From Pseudomonadota bacterium (GTDB lineage Bacteria; Desulfobacterota; Desulfobulbia; Desulfobulbales; JAGXFP01), in contig JAHJAA010000060.1 of assembly GCA_018814305.1 (NCBI GenBank), positions 1-64,000 on the forward strand: a stretch of DNA of 64,000 nucleotides, in the 5' to 3' direction. Shown here piece after piece: positions 47,124 through 56,490 of the stretch (within the stretch, counting starts at the first letter, position 1; each line of letters starts with the position of its first letter). The translations under genes were made by a program, and so were the position numbers. Below the pieces are notes generated by a model that was given only the letters and a program-made list of their open reading frames with translations, had not been told where the DNA came from and searched no databases.

Positions 47124-48059
47124 ATGATCAAGATCGGCACCCTCCAGCTCACCAACCCGATGATCCTGGCCCCGTTGGCCGGATACACCGATCTCCCCTT
47201 TCGCCTGCTTTGCCGGGAATTCGGGGCGTCTCTCTGTTATTCCGAGATGATCAGCTGCCATGGTCTCGTTTACCACCAGAAAAACACCATCGATATGATT
47301 CGCTCCATCCCTGAAGAGCGTCCGGTGGCCATGCAACTATTTGGCGGCGAGGCAGACGTCATGGGTGCTGCGGCCGCTATTCTCTCTGATTATCCAATTG
47401 ATATTATTGATATAAACATGGGATGCCCGGTAAAAAAGGTGGTCAAAAAAGGGGGCGGGGCTGCCCTGATGAAAAATCCGCAACTTGCCGAACGGATTAT
47501 CCGAAAAGTCTGTGCCAACACCAATCTCCCGGTGACAGTCAAAACCAGAACCGGCTGGACCCACCAGGAGATCAATGTGACGGAATTTGTCCAGATGGCA
47601 GAACAGGCTGGGGCTGCGGCAGTGACGGTCCACGGCCGAACCTGGTCCGATGGTTTTGGCGGATCGGCGGATCAGGAGCTGATCACCGCAGCCAAACGCG
47701 CCGTAACTATCCCGATCATCGGTAATGGTGATATCCTGTCCTATGACGATGGGATCAGAATGATGGGAAATACCGGCTGCGATGCGGTCATGATCGGCCG
47801 AGGAGCCTTGGGTAATCCCTGGGTCTTTGACAAACAAGGACGCCCGACCGACCTTTCGGACATAGCCTCCGGACTTACCCGCCACCTGGAATTAATCGCC
47901 CGTTATTGTGACCCTGAACCCATGCTGGCCCGGATCAAAAACCATGGAGGCCGGTATTTTAAAGGTCTACCCGGAAGTTCGACGATCCGGCAATCGATTT
48001 ATGCCGCTCGCTCTTTCCAGGAACTACAGAAGATCTCTTCGTCATTGACCAAACGATGA
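47124..48059 (+). CDS. dusB: tRNA-dihydrouridine synthase (DusB-like)
   Basis: 311 residues. FMN-dependent reductase of uridines in tRNA. Motifs: LAPLAGYTDLPFRLLCREFG, DINMGCPVKKVVKKGGGAAL (catalytic Cys), VTVKTRTGW and VTVHGRTWSDGFGGSAD, MIGRGALGNPW. Starts seven bases past the tkt terminator, so transcription must start within or shortly before the terminator, or read through. Confidence 0.92.
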   Translation: MIKIGTLQLTNPMILAPLAGYTDLPFRLLCREFGASLCYSEMISCHGLVYHQKNTIDMIRSIPEERPVAMQLFGGEADVMGAAAAILSDYPIDIIDINMGCPVKKVVKKGGGAALMKNPQLAERIIRKVCANTNLPVTVKTRTGWTHQEINVTEFVQMAEQAGAAAVTVHGRTWSDGFGGSADQELITAAKRAVTIPIIGNGDILSYDDGIRMMGNTGCDAVMIGRGALGNPWVFDKQGRPTDLSDIASGLTRHLELIARYCDPEPMLARIKNHGGRYFKGLPGSSTIRQSIYAARSFQELQKISSSLTKR

Positions 48060-48108
48060 AACGGGGTGAGCTACCAATCCTCCGACCGCACCGTTCTTCA
48101 ATCAACCC

Positions 48109-48138
48109 TTGGCATTTCGCCCTATTTTCCTATATAAT
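48109..48138 (+). promoter_or_regulatory. Sigma70-like promoter of the MSHA-type pilus locus
   Basis: TTGGCA (48109-48114), an 18-base spacer, and TATAAT (48133-48138). The start codon of the MshQ-like gene is 44 bases downstream, with AAGG as ribosome site. Confidence 0.7.
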
Positions 48139-48181
48139 GAATATGATCAAACCTTAAGACTCTTCACCCGAAGGTACTGCC

Positions 48182-51100
48182 ATGACCCTGGAGACCGTTC
48201 GCCAACTGCCGTTCCGCCGAGCTGCGTTCCCTCTTTTGGTCTTCGCTCTCTGCTGGCTCACTCAAGGCCTCGTGGCCTCCCCAGCCGGAGCCGCTACCTA
48301 CGCATACGATGACACTATCGTCGATACCCCCTTCGATCCAACCACAACCAACGTGATCTGGGACCAGACCTGTACCGACTTCAACCGGGATGACGACAAG
48401 ACCCTGGTCACTATCGGCTTCACCTTCAACTTCGCCGGAATCGATTACACCCAGGTCCGGATCATGTCCAACGGAGCGCTCCATTTCGGGGCCGACCAGA
48501 ACTTCCAGACCGACTATACCAATGAAGCTTTGCCAATCACCACCACGGTCAACGGGCCCTGTGCCGAATCACCCGCCGACCGGGTGATCGCCCCATACTG
48601 GGATGACCTGCAACCTGGTTCCGGCGGCACAGTCCGTTACGACACCCTTGGTTCCGCTCCAAACCGTCGCTTCGCCGTCAGCTGGACGGGCGTTCCACTT
48701 TACCCCAACACCGGCAGTTATACCTTCCAGGTGGTCCTTTACGAGGGTAGTAATAATATCCTGTTCCGCTACGGCGGCGGCAACACCAATGGTTCCGGCA
48801 CCACCATCGGGGTCGAAGTCAATGACACCGATTTCACCCAATATTCCTATAACACCTCCTCGGTCACCAACGGCGACACTATCCTCTTCTATCCCACCAA
48901 GCATTTCGCCATCAGCCACGACGGGGCCGGCGACATCTGCCAGACTGAAAACGTTACCATTACCTACCATAACCCGGACCACTCCAGATACATGACCTAT
49001 ACCGGTACCATTACCCTGTCGACCTCCACCGGCAACGGCACCTGGTCCCTGGGCAGTGGGGCCCTGGGACTTTTAACCAACCTCGGTGGCGGTTCTGCCA
49101 CCTACACCTTTGCCGCCGGAGAGAATGGTCTGGTCAACCTTGGCTTCAGCGATCCAACTCCCGAAACCGTCAATATCAATCTCACCGATGGCACCTCCAC
49201 GGAAGATCCGGGTGAAGACGCAAATCTAGTGTTCACCGGTGCCGCCAACACCATTAGGGACGATTTCAATGTGACCTCGTTTGCCAATAACGACGGCACG
49301 CTCACCTGGGCCACCGACTGGATTGAGGTGGACGGTAACGGCATGGGACCTGGAACCGGTAACGTGCTGATCACCGGGGGCGATCTCTCCCTTGACGACC
49401 AGCCCAACACCAACGGCGAACCCAGTCTTGAGCGGGAGGCCGATCTGTCGACGGCATCCTCCGCAATATTGTCTTTTGATTACCAAACCACCAGCGGGGT
49501 AGACAACAGTGACTCTATTATTCTCGAGGTCTCGGCCAATGGCGGTGTGAGCTGGACTACTCTGGAAGACTTCACCGGCATTAACGGCGCCACCAGCGGC
49601 TCAAGAAGCTACGACCTTACCACTTTCCTCTCGGCAAATACCCGGATCCGGTTCAGAGTCGCCAATGCATACGGCGGTGGCAACGAAAATTTCCTGGTCA
49701 ATTTCGTCCAGATCGCCACACCCCAGCCCTGTGCCCACTTTGCGATCAACCATGACGGGGCCGGGGATTCCTGCGCCCCTGAAAACGTCACCTTCGAGGT
49801 CCATAACGGCTCCCATGTGTTGAATTCTTCGTACAGTGGTTCAGCCTCGATCACGACCACCACGGCCCACGGAGACTGGTCAGTGGTGGTCGGCAATATT
49901 TCGAACCTGACCAATTTCGGCAACGGCATGGCTATCTATACCTTTGACGGCACCGAAGGCGGCACCATCACCCTGGGTCTTGCCAACACTTTCACTGAAA
50001 CCTTGAACATCGATATCTCCGATGGCTCCCTTGCCGAATCGTCGACGGAAGATGCCGATCTGATCTTCGCGGGTGTCAACAATCCGGATACCTACCGAGA
50101 TGAATTTAATGCCCAGTTATACAGCAACAATGACGGCTCATTGAACTGGTCCACCGACTGGCTGGAGATCAATGACGATGGCGACCCCACCGGCAGTGAC
50201 GAGCGAATCTTGACCGATCTGGGCGCCGACTTCAGTCTGCGAGTTCGTGATAACAATAACGGCGGCGAGGGGGTTGAACGTGAGGCTGATCTTTCCACCT
50301 TTACCGCCGCCACCCTGACCTTTGACTATCGACGCAACTCATTGGATGATGCCAATGACTATGTTGCCGTCTGGGCCTCCGGCGATGGCGGGACCAGTTG
50401 GACCGAGCTGCCCGGCAGTCGTCTGGCCGGGCCGACCAACGACGCCGCTTACCAGTCGGCCAGTTTTGATCTCACCCCCTATATCGCCGTTAATACCCGA
50501 ATCCGCTTCCTCTCTTCAGCCGACTTGGGTAATAACGACCAGGTCTATTTCGATAATATTGAAATATCCGACCCCACCCTGCTGGTCTGTGCCGGCGCCG
50601 ACCATTACGCGATCAGCCACGACGGGACAGCAATCAACTGCCAGGCAGAACCTATTACCATCCGGGCCCATGACGCCACCCATATCGCAATCCCAGGCTT
50701 TACCGGTACCATCGACCTTACTACCGATAGCGGCAATGGAGACTGGACGGTGATTACCGGGGTGATGGCCAATCTCACCAACAACGGCAACGGCAGCGCC
50801 AGCTATATCTTTGACGGCTCCGAAAATGGCCTGATCGTCCTTGGCCTCAAGGATACCTTTGTCGAATCGGTTAATATCGATATCACCGATGGTACGGCCA
50901 CGGAGCAAAGCGGCACGGCCCTAGTCACCGAGGATCAGGATCTAGTCTTTGCCGCCGCCGGTTTCAACTTCCTGGTCGATGGCCTGCCCAATCCCATTAC
51001 CACCCAGATCGGCGGCAAACCATCCAATACCGCTCCCGGCAGCCACACCCTGGAACTTCAGGCCATCCGGACCAGCGACCAGACCGGGGCCTGTGAGGCG

Positions 51101-52747
51101 GCTCTGGTGGGCAACAACACCATTGAACTGGCCTTTGAATGTATCGATCCAACCACCTGCACGACCAGCCAGGTCCTGATCAACGCCACCGCCATCGCCG
51201 GCAACCCGGACAGTGCGGTCGCAGCCTACACCGGGGTCAGCCTGGACTTCGGCGACGACACCGATACCACCGCCACCTTCACCATGAGCTACCCCGACTC
51301 AGGCCGCCTGCGGCTCCACGCCCGCTACGACATCCCCCTTGGTGACGGCTCCCCCTCAACCAATTTGATGGTCGGCAACTCCAACGATTTCGTGGTTCGC
51401 CCCTTCGGTATTGATCTCGTCGCCACAGGTAATCCAGGAGCAACGTTACCCACCGGGCTTTGGTATACTACGGCAGGATCCCCTTTTACAGTGACAGCCA
51501 GGGCGGTGCTCTGGCAGGCAGATGACGACACCAACACCAACGGCCTACCCGACAACCACGCCGACCTCGATCCAACCAACAATGCCAATCTCGCTGACAA
51601 TTCAGTCGCTCTAAATTTCGGCCGGGAGATAGCCCCTGAAGATGTGTCACTCAGTTCGTTACTCTATCTTCCGGTTGGCGGCAGTGACCCGGGACTCCTG
51701 GGCAGTATTACCTTGTCCGGCTTCATCAATGGGACCAGCAGCAACGCGGTGAGGTTTGACGAGGTCGGTATCATTGAGATCACCGCTGCCCTCTCGGACG
51801 GATCCTTCCTGGGCGACGCCAATGTTCGCGGCAAGTCGGGCCCGGTGGGCCGCTTTTCACCGGCAACATTCAATGTGACCGTTGTACCAGACCCGCCAAC
51901 CTTGTTCGACAGCTGTCCCGGGGGCAGCTTCACCTACCTGGGTGAATCCTTTCCCTATACCATTGATCCGATCCTGACCATCACTGCCCAAAACACCGCT
52001 GGCGCCACCACCTTGAACTACGATTGCGGTGGTTTCTGGATGCTCCCCACCCCTTATGTTTTAAATTACTCCTATGCCGATTCTTCTGGAGGTGGGACCA
52101 TCCTGGCCCCGCTGGTTGCCACCAAGAATCCCTCCGCTGGCGATTCCACCAACTGCGACGGTCTGCTTTCGTTGACCATTAACGATACCTTCACCTATAC
52201 CAGGCCGTCCATCATCAGCCCACTGCCGCCTTTTGCCTCCGCCATTGACTTCACCGCCGATCTCCTCCAGTTCACCGACAGCGATGGAATCTGCTATGAT
52301 GCCGGCACCGGCTGCCAAGCCTTGACCCGATCCAATATTAGTGGTGCGACCCTTCGGCATGGCCGTTTAAAAGTGTTCAACAATTACGGCCCGGAAACTG
52401 CTGACATTATCAACTCCCCCTTTGCCACCCAATACTATGACGGAACGTCCTGGATGAGCAGCAGTACCGATGTCTGCACCACCAGTATGAGCTTCTGCCC
52501 GGCGGCCAGAATCGGGGCCGGGACTGTTCTTCCCGATCCCCTGGTCAACGGGGCCGGAACCTTCACCGTGACCACGACCGGGGTATACGGGGAACAATTG
52601 GACGTCTGCCCTCTGGCTCCAGCCTGGCTCACCGAACTTGTCGACTGTGTCACCCCGCCGGCCCCGGACGACACCTGCGGCCTCTTCTCCTTTGGCATAT
52701 ACCGAGGCAACGACCGGATCATCAACTGGAAGGAGATCATCCGCTAA
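48182..52747 (+). CDS. mshQ: MshQ-like giant surface protein with DUF6701 C-terminus
   Basis: 1521 residues. A signal peptide (AAFPLLVFALCWLTQGLVAS) precedes a domain (about 40-235) rich in Thr and Asn. Then three copies of a module of about 110 residues beginning HFAISHDGAGDICQ (about 241), HFAINHDGAGDSCA (about 519) and HYAISHDGTAINCQ (about 808), each with two Cys nearby. Between them lie two jelly-roll-like copies (RDDFNVTSFANNDGTLTW and YRDEFNAQLYSNNDGSLNW) with SNGGxSW text as in MAM/LamG folds. The last 600 residues match DUF6701 of MshQ (VVRPFGIDLVATGNPG). It is probably exposed on the cell or pilus surface and adhesive, by inference from family position. First gene of the locus. Confidence 0.82.
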   Translation: MTLETVRQLPFRRAAFPLLVFALCWLTQGLVASPAGAATYAYDDTIVDTPFDPTTTNVIWDQTCTDFNRDDDKTLVTIGFTFNFAGIDYTQVRIMSNGALHFGADQNFQTDYTNEALPITTTVNGPCAESPADRVIAPYWDDLQPGSGGTVRYDTLGSAPNRRFAVSWTGVPLYPNTGSYTFQVVLYEGSNNILFRYGGGNTNGSGTTIGVEVNDTDFTQYSYNTSSVTNGDTILFYPTKHFAISHDGAGDICQTENVTITYHNPDHSRYMTYTGTITLSTSTGNGTWSLGSGALGLLTNLGGGSATYTFAAGENGLVNLGFSDPTPETVNINLTDGTSTEDPGEDANLVFTGAANTIRDDFNVTSFANNDGTLTWATDWIEVDGNGMGPGTGNVLITGGDLSLDDQPNTNGEPSLEREADLSTASSAILSFDYQTTSGVDNSDSIILEVSANGGVSWTTLEDFTGINGATSGSRSYDLTTFLSANTRIRFRVANAYGGGNENFLVNFVQIATPQPCAHFAINHDGAGDSCAPENVTFEVHNGSHVLNSSYSGSASITTTTAHGDWSVVVGNISNLTNFGNGMAIYTFDGTEGGTITLGLANTFTETLNIDISDGSLAESSTEDADLIFAGVNNPDTYRDEFNAQLYSNNDGSLNWSTDWLEINDDGDPTGSDERILTDLGADFSLRVRDNNNGGEGVEREADLSTFTAATLTFDYRRNSLDDANDYVAVWASGDGGTSWTELPGSRLAGPTNDAAYQSASFDLTPYIAVNTRIRFLSSADLGNNDQVYFDNIEISDPTLLVCAGADHYAISHDGTAINCQAEPITIRAHDATHIAIPGFTGTIDLTTDSGNGDWTVITGVMANLTNNGNGSASYIFDGSENGLIVLGLKDTFVESVNIDITDGTATEQSGTALVTEDQDLVFAAAGFNFLVDGLPNPITTQIGGKPSNTAPGSHTLELQAIRTSDQTGACEAALVGNNTIELAFECIDPTTCTTSQVLINATAIAGNPDSAVAAYTGVSLDFGDDTDTTATFTMSYPDSGRLRLHARYDIPLGDGSPSTNLMVGNSNDFVVRPFGIDLVATGNPGATLPTGLWYTTAGSPFTVTARAVLWQADDDTNTNGLPDNHADLDPTNNANLADNSVALNFGREIAPEDVSLSSLLYLPVGGSDPGLLGSITLSGFINGTSSNAVRFDEVGIIEITAALSDGSFLGDANVRGKSGPVGRFSPATFNVTVVPDPPTLFDSCPGGSFTYLGESFPYTIDPILTITAQNTAGATTLNYDCGGFWMLPTPYVLNYSYADSSGGGTILAPLVATKNPSAGDSTNCDGLLSLTINDTFTYTRPSIISPLPPFASAIDFTADLLQFTDSDGICYDAGTGCQALTRSNISGATLRHGRLKVFNNYGPETADIINSPFATQYYDGTSWMSSSTDVCTTSMSFCPAARIGAGTVLPDPLVNGAGTFTVTTTGVYGEQLDVCPLAPAWLTELVDCVTPPAPDDTCGLFSFGIYRGNDRIINWKEIIR

Positions 52748-52749
52748 CC

Positions 52750-53202
52750 ATGGATCGCCATCATCCAACCCCATCCGGCTTCACCCTGATCGAACTGGTC
52801 ATCGTCATCGTCCTTTTGGGATCATTGGCCGTGACCGTGGCGGTGAAATGGCCCTCGGGCATGGAAGAACAGGCTGCAACCAGCGATGTGATCAGGGCTA
52901 TCCGCTTTGCCCAGCACCAGGGCATGACCCGTCAATATACCGCCTCAGGATCGGCCTGGGGATTCGCAGCAGACGGGGTCCTCCATCGCTACACGGTGAA
53001 ACGGGCCGATGATTCGGAGTTTGCCGACCCCGACTATGTCAACCACAGCCTTCCCGGTAAAACCAGTCTTTCAGCAGGTACGATCTGGTTCAACGGGCTG
53101 GGAGAACCCATCGACACCTCCGGAACACCGCTGGGGATGACCACCTTCACGGTCGGCGGAACCACCATAACCATCCATCCGGAGACCGGTTATGTGGAAT
53201 AG
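52750..53202 (+). CDS. Prepilin-like protein, MshC type
   Basis: 150 residues, starts three bases after mshQ. The leader MDRHHPTPSG is cut before F11 in GFTLIELVIVIVLLG, with Glu5 of the mature protein present, so it is a substrate of prepilin peptidase. The body has the small beta-sheet text of GspH/MshC minor pilins (AISTSD-like RAIRFAQHQGMTRQYTASG). Minor pilins start or tune pilus assembly. Confidence 0.82.
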   Translation: MDRHHPTPSGFTLIELVIVIVLLGSLAVTVAVKWPSGMEEQAATSDVIRAIRFAQHQGMTRQYTASGSAWGFAADGVLHRYTVKRADDSEFADPDYVNHSLPGKTSLSAGTIWFNGLGEPIDTSGTPLGMTTFTVGGTTITIHPETGYVE

Positions 53203-53770
53203 CTTACGAGAATCATCCGCCCAGAGGGGATTTACCCTGCTGGAACTTATCATCACCATGATCATTTTGGGTTTTGCCTCACTGATCATGATCCCCTTTA
53301 TCACCGCCATCGGTCATAGTCCAGATCCGGTCATCCGACAACGGGCTGTGGCCCTGGGCCAGGCCATGATGGATGAGATTACCAGCAAAAAATGGGATGA
53401 GAACACCCCCCTGGGGGGCGGTCCCATCGGCCCCACCACCGAAAGCGCTAGAGGGACGGTAATTGCTCCAAGCCTCATTGGCCCGGACGGAGCCGAAACC
53501 AGGGCCACCTTCGATGACGTGGATGACTATGATGGGCTTACCGCCACCGATATCTTTCAAAATCAGGATGGGGTCACCTTCACCTTAAACGGTTACAACC
53601 GGACGGTAATTGTCAGCTATATCGCCAGTAACGCCAATCCCATCTCAGCTTTGTCACCAGTGGGGACGACCACTGCAGCAACTGCAACCGACACCAAACG
53701 CATTGTAGTCCGGGTAACCACCTTGACCCAAGAGACCCTGGAATTTATCGCCCTATCGTGCAATTACTGA
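53192..53770 (+). CDS. Prepilin-like protein, MshD type
   Basis: 192 residues, overlapping the previous gene by 11 bases. Leader cut before F14 in GFTLLELIITMIILG, Glu5 present. MDEITSKKWDENTP after the helix is the MshD-like block. Type IV minor pilin in the inner membrane before assembly. Confidence 0.82.
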   Translation: MWNSLRESSAQRGFTLLELIITMIILGFASLIMIPFITAIGHSPDPVIRQRAVALGQAMMDEITSKKWDENTPLGGGPIGPTTESARGTVIAPSLIGPDGAETRATFDDVDDYDGLTATDIFQNQDGVTFTLNGYNRTVIVSYIASNANPISALSPVGTTTAATATDTKRIVVRVTTLTQETLEFIALSCNY

Positions 53771-53771
53771 T

Positions 53772-54578
53772 ATGAAACAAACCACTCCATTAAATAGTGG
53801 CTTCACCCTCATCGAACTGATCGTGGTCATGGTCATACTGGGTCTGGTGGGGGTGATGGGCGCCGACTTCATCGCCACAGGCTTCAAGGGCTTTGCCGCC
53901 ACCGACGATCGGATCGAACTCTATGAAGAAGGCAAAACCACCCTGGTTCGGCTGGAAAGAGAGATCCATGGCGCTGTGCCCAACGCGGTCACCCTGGTCA
54001 GCCCCACTGAACTGCGGATCGGTATGATCGACGAGGTTGCCATGGTCCCGGTCTTCGGCAGTTATCTTGAATCCCCCCCCACCACAACCCTGACCGATGC
54101 CTTTGTTCCTCCCCCGGTATCGTCCGCAACCGCCTTTCTCCCGGTTAATACGATCATCTCAGTCTATAACCGGAACTGGACCGACTTCACCACCATGACC
54201 ATGGCCCAGAGGCGGCTCTATACCGTTACCGGCCTTGCCGCAGGAACCATGACCATTTCCAAGAACATGCCGCCCCCCCGTTCCTCACCTCGAAAACGCT
54301 ATTACGCCGTGGACCGCGCCATTCGCTATACCCTTTCTGGTACCGATCTCTTGCGTTCCCAGTTCAAAATCGCCAATGAAGCAGACGACATCAATACCCA
54401 ACTGACCGCGGCAACCCAATATCCCCTGACCCGGAATATCGTCCCCGGGACGTTTCAATTCAACTACGCCCCGGCCGCTTTGAGCCGCAATGGGATGGTT
54501 ACGGTGAATTTCACCCTGACCCGTTCGACTGAGCAGATCGATTTTCATAAGGAGATCCATATCAAAAATGTCCCCTAA
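53772..54578 (+). CDS. Prepilin-like protein, MshO type
   Basis: 268 residues. Leader cut before F11 in GFTLIELIVVMVILG; mature helix, then RIELYEEGKTTLVRLEREIH, typical of GspJ/MshO minor pilins, whose first helix carries a long arm. A C8 run lies at 54073-54080 in a Pro codon stretch. Overlaps the next gene by 11 bases. Confidence 0.82.
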   Translation: MKQTTPLNSGFTLIELIVVMVILGLVGVMGADFIATGFKGFAATDDRIELYEEGKTTLVRLEREIHGAVPNAVTLVSPTELRIGMIDEVAMVPVFGSYLESPPTTTLTDAFVPPPVSSATAFLPVNTIISVYNRNWTDFTTMTMAQRRLYTVTGLAAGTMTISKNMPPPRSSPRKRYYAVDRAIRYTLSGTDLLRSQFKIANEADDINTQLTAATQYPLTRNIVPGTFQFNYAPAALSRNGMVTVNFTLTRSTEQIDFHKEIHIKNVP

Positions 54579-54972
54579 ACCACTTAAAATCAGTCAAACC
54601 GATAATCAGCAGGGTTTCGGCCTGATTGCGGCTTTATTCATGATCGTTATCCTGGCCATGTTCGGCAGTCTGGCTGCTCGGTATCTCGCCACCACTACGA
54701 TTACCTCCACCGATGATTATCTCTGGGCCAAATCGCTCTATGCCGCCGAGTCCGCCGCCAACCGAAGGATCCTCTACCATGACGGCGGAGGAACCGGTGG
54801 TTTTGTAACCCCGGTGGTTAACAACATGACCACCGTCATCTCCATCGACAACTTTCAACCGCCGGGCAGCCCTTCTTCATTGGAAGTGAGCGGTTTTTTC
54901 GATACCAACGGCAACGCCACTCCCGACTCCGGTGAGGTTGTCCGAACCATTACAATCAAATACATGTTGTAA
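54568..54972 (+). CDS. Prepilin-like protein, MshP type (no Glu5)
   Basis: 134 residues. Leader cut before F17 in QGFGLIAALFMIVILAMFGS; the fifth mature residue is not Glu, as in MshP and PilX/GspK-type tip proteins that sit at the top of the fibre. AAESAANRRI follows the helix, as in PilX. Ends the first cluster of minor pilins. Confidence 0.75.
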   Translation: MSPKPLKISQTDNQQGFGLIAALFMIVILAMFGSLAARYLATTTITSTDDYLWAKSLYAAESAANRRILYHDGGGTGGFVTPVVNNMTTVISIDNFQPPGSPSSLEVSGFFDTNGNATPDSGEVVRTITIKYML

Positions 54973-55008
54973 AAATGACCGAACCAGCCAAAGAATCAAT
55001 ACTACTAT

Positions 55009-55038
55009 TTGTATTATCCATCCGAATCCTGCTAAAGT
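55009..55038 (+). promoter_or_regulatory. Possible promoter before the likely major pilin
   Basis: TTGTAT (55009-55014), 18 bases, TAAAGT (55033-55038), inside a gap of 200 bases. Major pilins often have their own promoter. Weak match, four of six at each box. Confidence 0.35.
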
Positions 55039-55172
55039 ATTTTAATAACAGTAATTTAACAGGGTGGATCGAACCTTTATCCACCAGGAGCGGATCTTCC
55101 TCTCAATCGACAAAACACACATGATTTCGACATATTAAACCGACTATCACTCCGCAACCAAAGGGGCACCAC

Positions 55173-55772
55173 ATGTCCGGAAAAACGACCGAACACGGCT
55201 TTACCCTGTTAGAGCTGCTCATTGTCATAATTATCCTGGGAATATTTGCAGCCACTGCCGTCCCCTATTACCTGAATATGGTCCAGGAGGCTAAGATCGC
55301 CGCCGCCAAGGGCCGAATGGCCGCCATCCGGGGAGGAATTGAACTGGCCCATGCCAAGATCATGGTCTCCGGGGTGAATACCGGACCCGACGGCAACAAT
55401 CCCGACTGGCCCACTTTGGAAGAGGTTCAACACAATGAACTCCGCCTTGCAACCAGGCCGGAACCGATACAACATCTCCAGTTGGTCAGAAGCGAAATCT
55501 TTAGCAACGAGCAAAATCAAGCGCTGCCCCAATGTAACCTGCCGGACTTGACTCCTGGAATGATGCAGAATCCCAGGGGGGTCAGTTACCGGACCCTGGA
55601 GGATATCAGGTCTAATCCCAGAAGAGCCAATGAGGCCTCCTGTTGGGCATATTATCCCGGCAATGAACGAGATCAATATGGAAGAGTTGTAGATGCAATA
55701 TTCTACATCAACGATGACCGCCTCCTTACCGACAATATTGATGCGGCTGGTGGCAGACCATCGTCCTGGTAA
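55173..55772 (+). CDS. Type IV prepilin, likely major pilin (MshA-like)
   Basis: 199 residues. Short leader MSGKTTEHG cut before F10 in GFTLLELLIVIIILG with Glu5, then IFAATAVPYYL, the usual kink residues. The body ends with a Cys (CNLP) and CWAYYP, which may make the D-loop disulfide. Unlike the four minor pilins it stands alone after a 200-base gap, which suggests separate and stronger expression. That it is the major subunit is inference. Confidence 0.78.
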   Translation: MSGKTTEHGFTLLELLIVIIILGIFAATAVPYYLNMVQEAKIAAAKGRMAAIRGGIELAHAKIMVSGVNTGPDGNNPDWPTLEEVQHNELRLATRPEPIQHLQLVRSEIFSNEQNQALPQCNLPDLTPGMMQNPRGVSYRTLEDIRSNPRRANEASCWAYYPGNERDQYGRVVDAIFYINDDRLLTDNIDAAGGRPSSW

Positions 55773-55820
55773 AACAAACTCAAATGTCTCAGGCCTCCCT
55801 CCGGAGACCAAAGGGGAACC

Positions 55821-56444
55821 GTGAGTAATCTTTTTGATACTCTGGAACAGATTCGACGCAACGAAACCGTGGGAACCCCGGGAAATGGGATCCCGGGCAA
55901 TAGCCACGACAGGCCTGCGCCCGGTCATCGCCGAATCCTGATCCTGACGGTCCTTGCGGTGGTGATGGTTCTGTTCTATTTCTGGTTTCACAAGACCAAT
56001 CCCCGACGGATCAATCCGCAAATAATTTCCTCACCGACCCTGAGCAATCCAAGTGCCACCTCCGACCTGGAAGGTAAAATTACCCCCCCCCCTGCCGGGC
56101 CATCAATTCTTCAACCACCACCATCTCCCCCCCCCCCAACCATGGACGGGTTTGACGGCAAGACTCCGGTCGCGGCAAATAATCAAGCGGTGGAGATGAT
56201 TGAAGAGGGGAATCCCTGGGCTGGCATTTATCTCCTGGCGAAGATCATTGACCGATATCCCGAGCAGGTCGAACCCATGATTAATCTGGGACTTGCCTTG
56301 GCCGAGCAGGGGCTGACCATCCCTGCCGGACGGTATCTGCAAATGGCTAAAAACCTTGCCCCCCATCATCCCGCCTTTATAAAAAACCAGGTAAGACTAC
56401 AGGAGATGATAAACCCAGAGGATATGACCAGAGGTAAAAATTGA
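55821..56444 (+). CDS. MshN-like TPR protein with one membrane segment
   Basis: 207 residues, GTG start with ribosome site AAGGGGAA. N-terminus SNLFDTLEQIRRNE is cytoplasmic, then one membrane segment (ILILTVLAVVMVLFYFWF), a proline-rich linker, and TPR-like helices (GNPWAGIYLLAKIIDRYPEQ). The linker is coded by a C10 run (56083-56092) and a C11 run (56127-56137), so a one-base slip would cut the protein before the TPR. Position and plan match MshN of MSHA loci. Confidence 0.78.
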   Translation: MSNLFDTLEQIRRNETVGTPGNGIPGNSHDRPAPGHRRILILTVLAVVMVLFYFWFHKTNPRRINPQIISSPTLSNPSATSDLEGKITPPPAGPSILQPPPSPPPPTMDGFDGKTPVAANNQAVEMIEEGNPWAGIYLLAKIIDRYPEQVEPMINLGLALAEQGLTIPAGRYLQMAKNLAPHHPAFIKNQVRLQEMINPEDMTRGKN

Positions 56445-56490
56445 AAAATAAACTCCTCAAGATATCCCGTTCCCCAGGAGTAACAAGTTA

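Noticed and set aside
55209..56021. 270-codon minus-strand frame
   Set aside because: Opposite the pilin and TPR genes, without a motif or ribosome site; a shadow frame.
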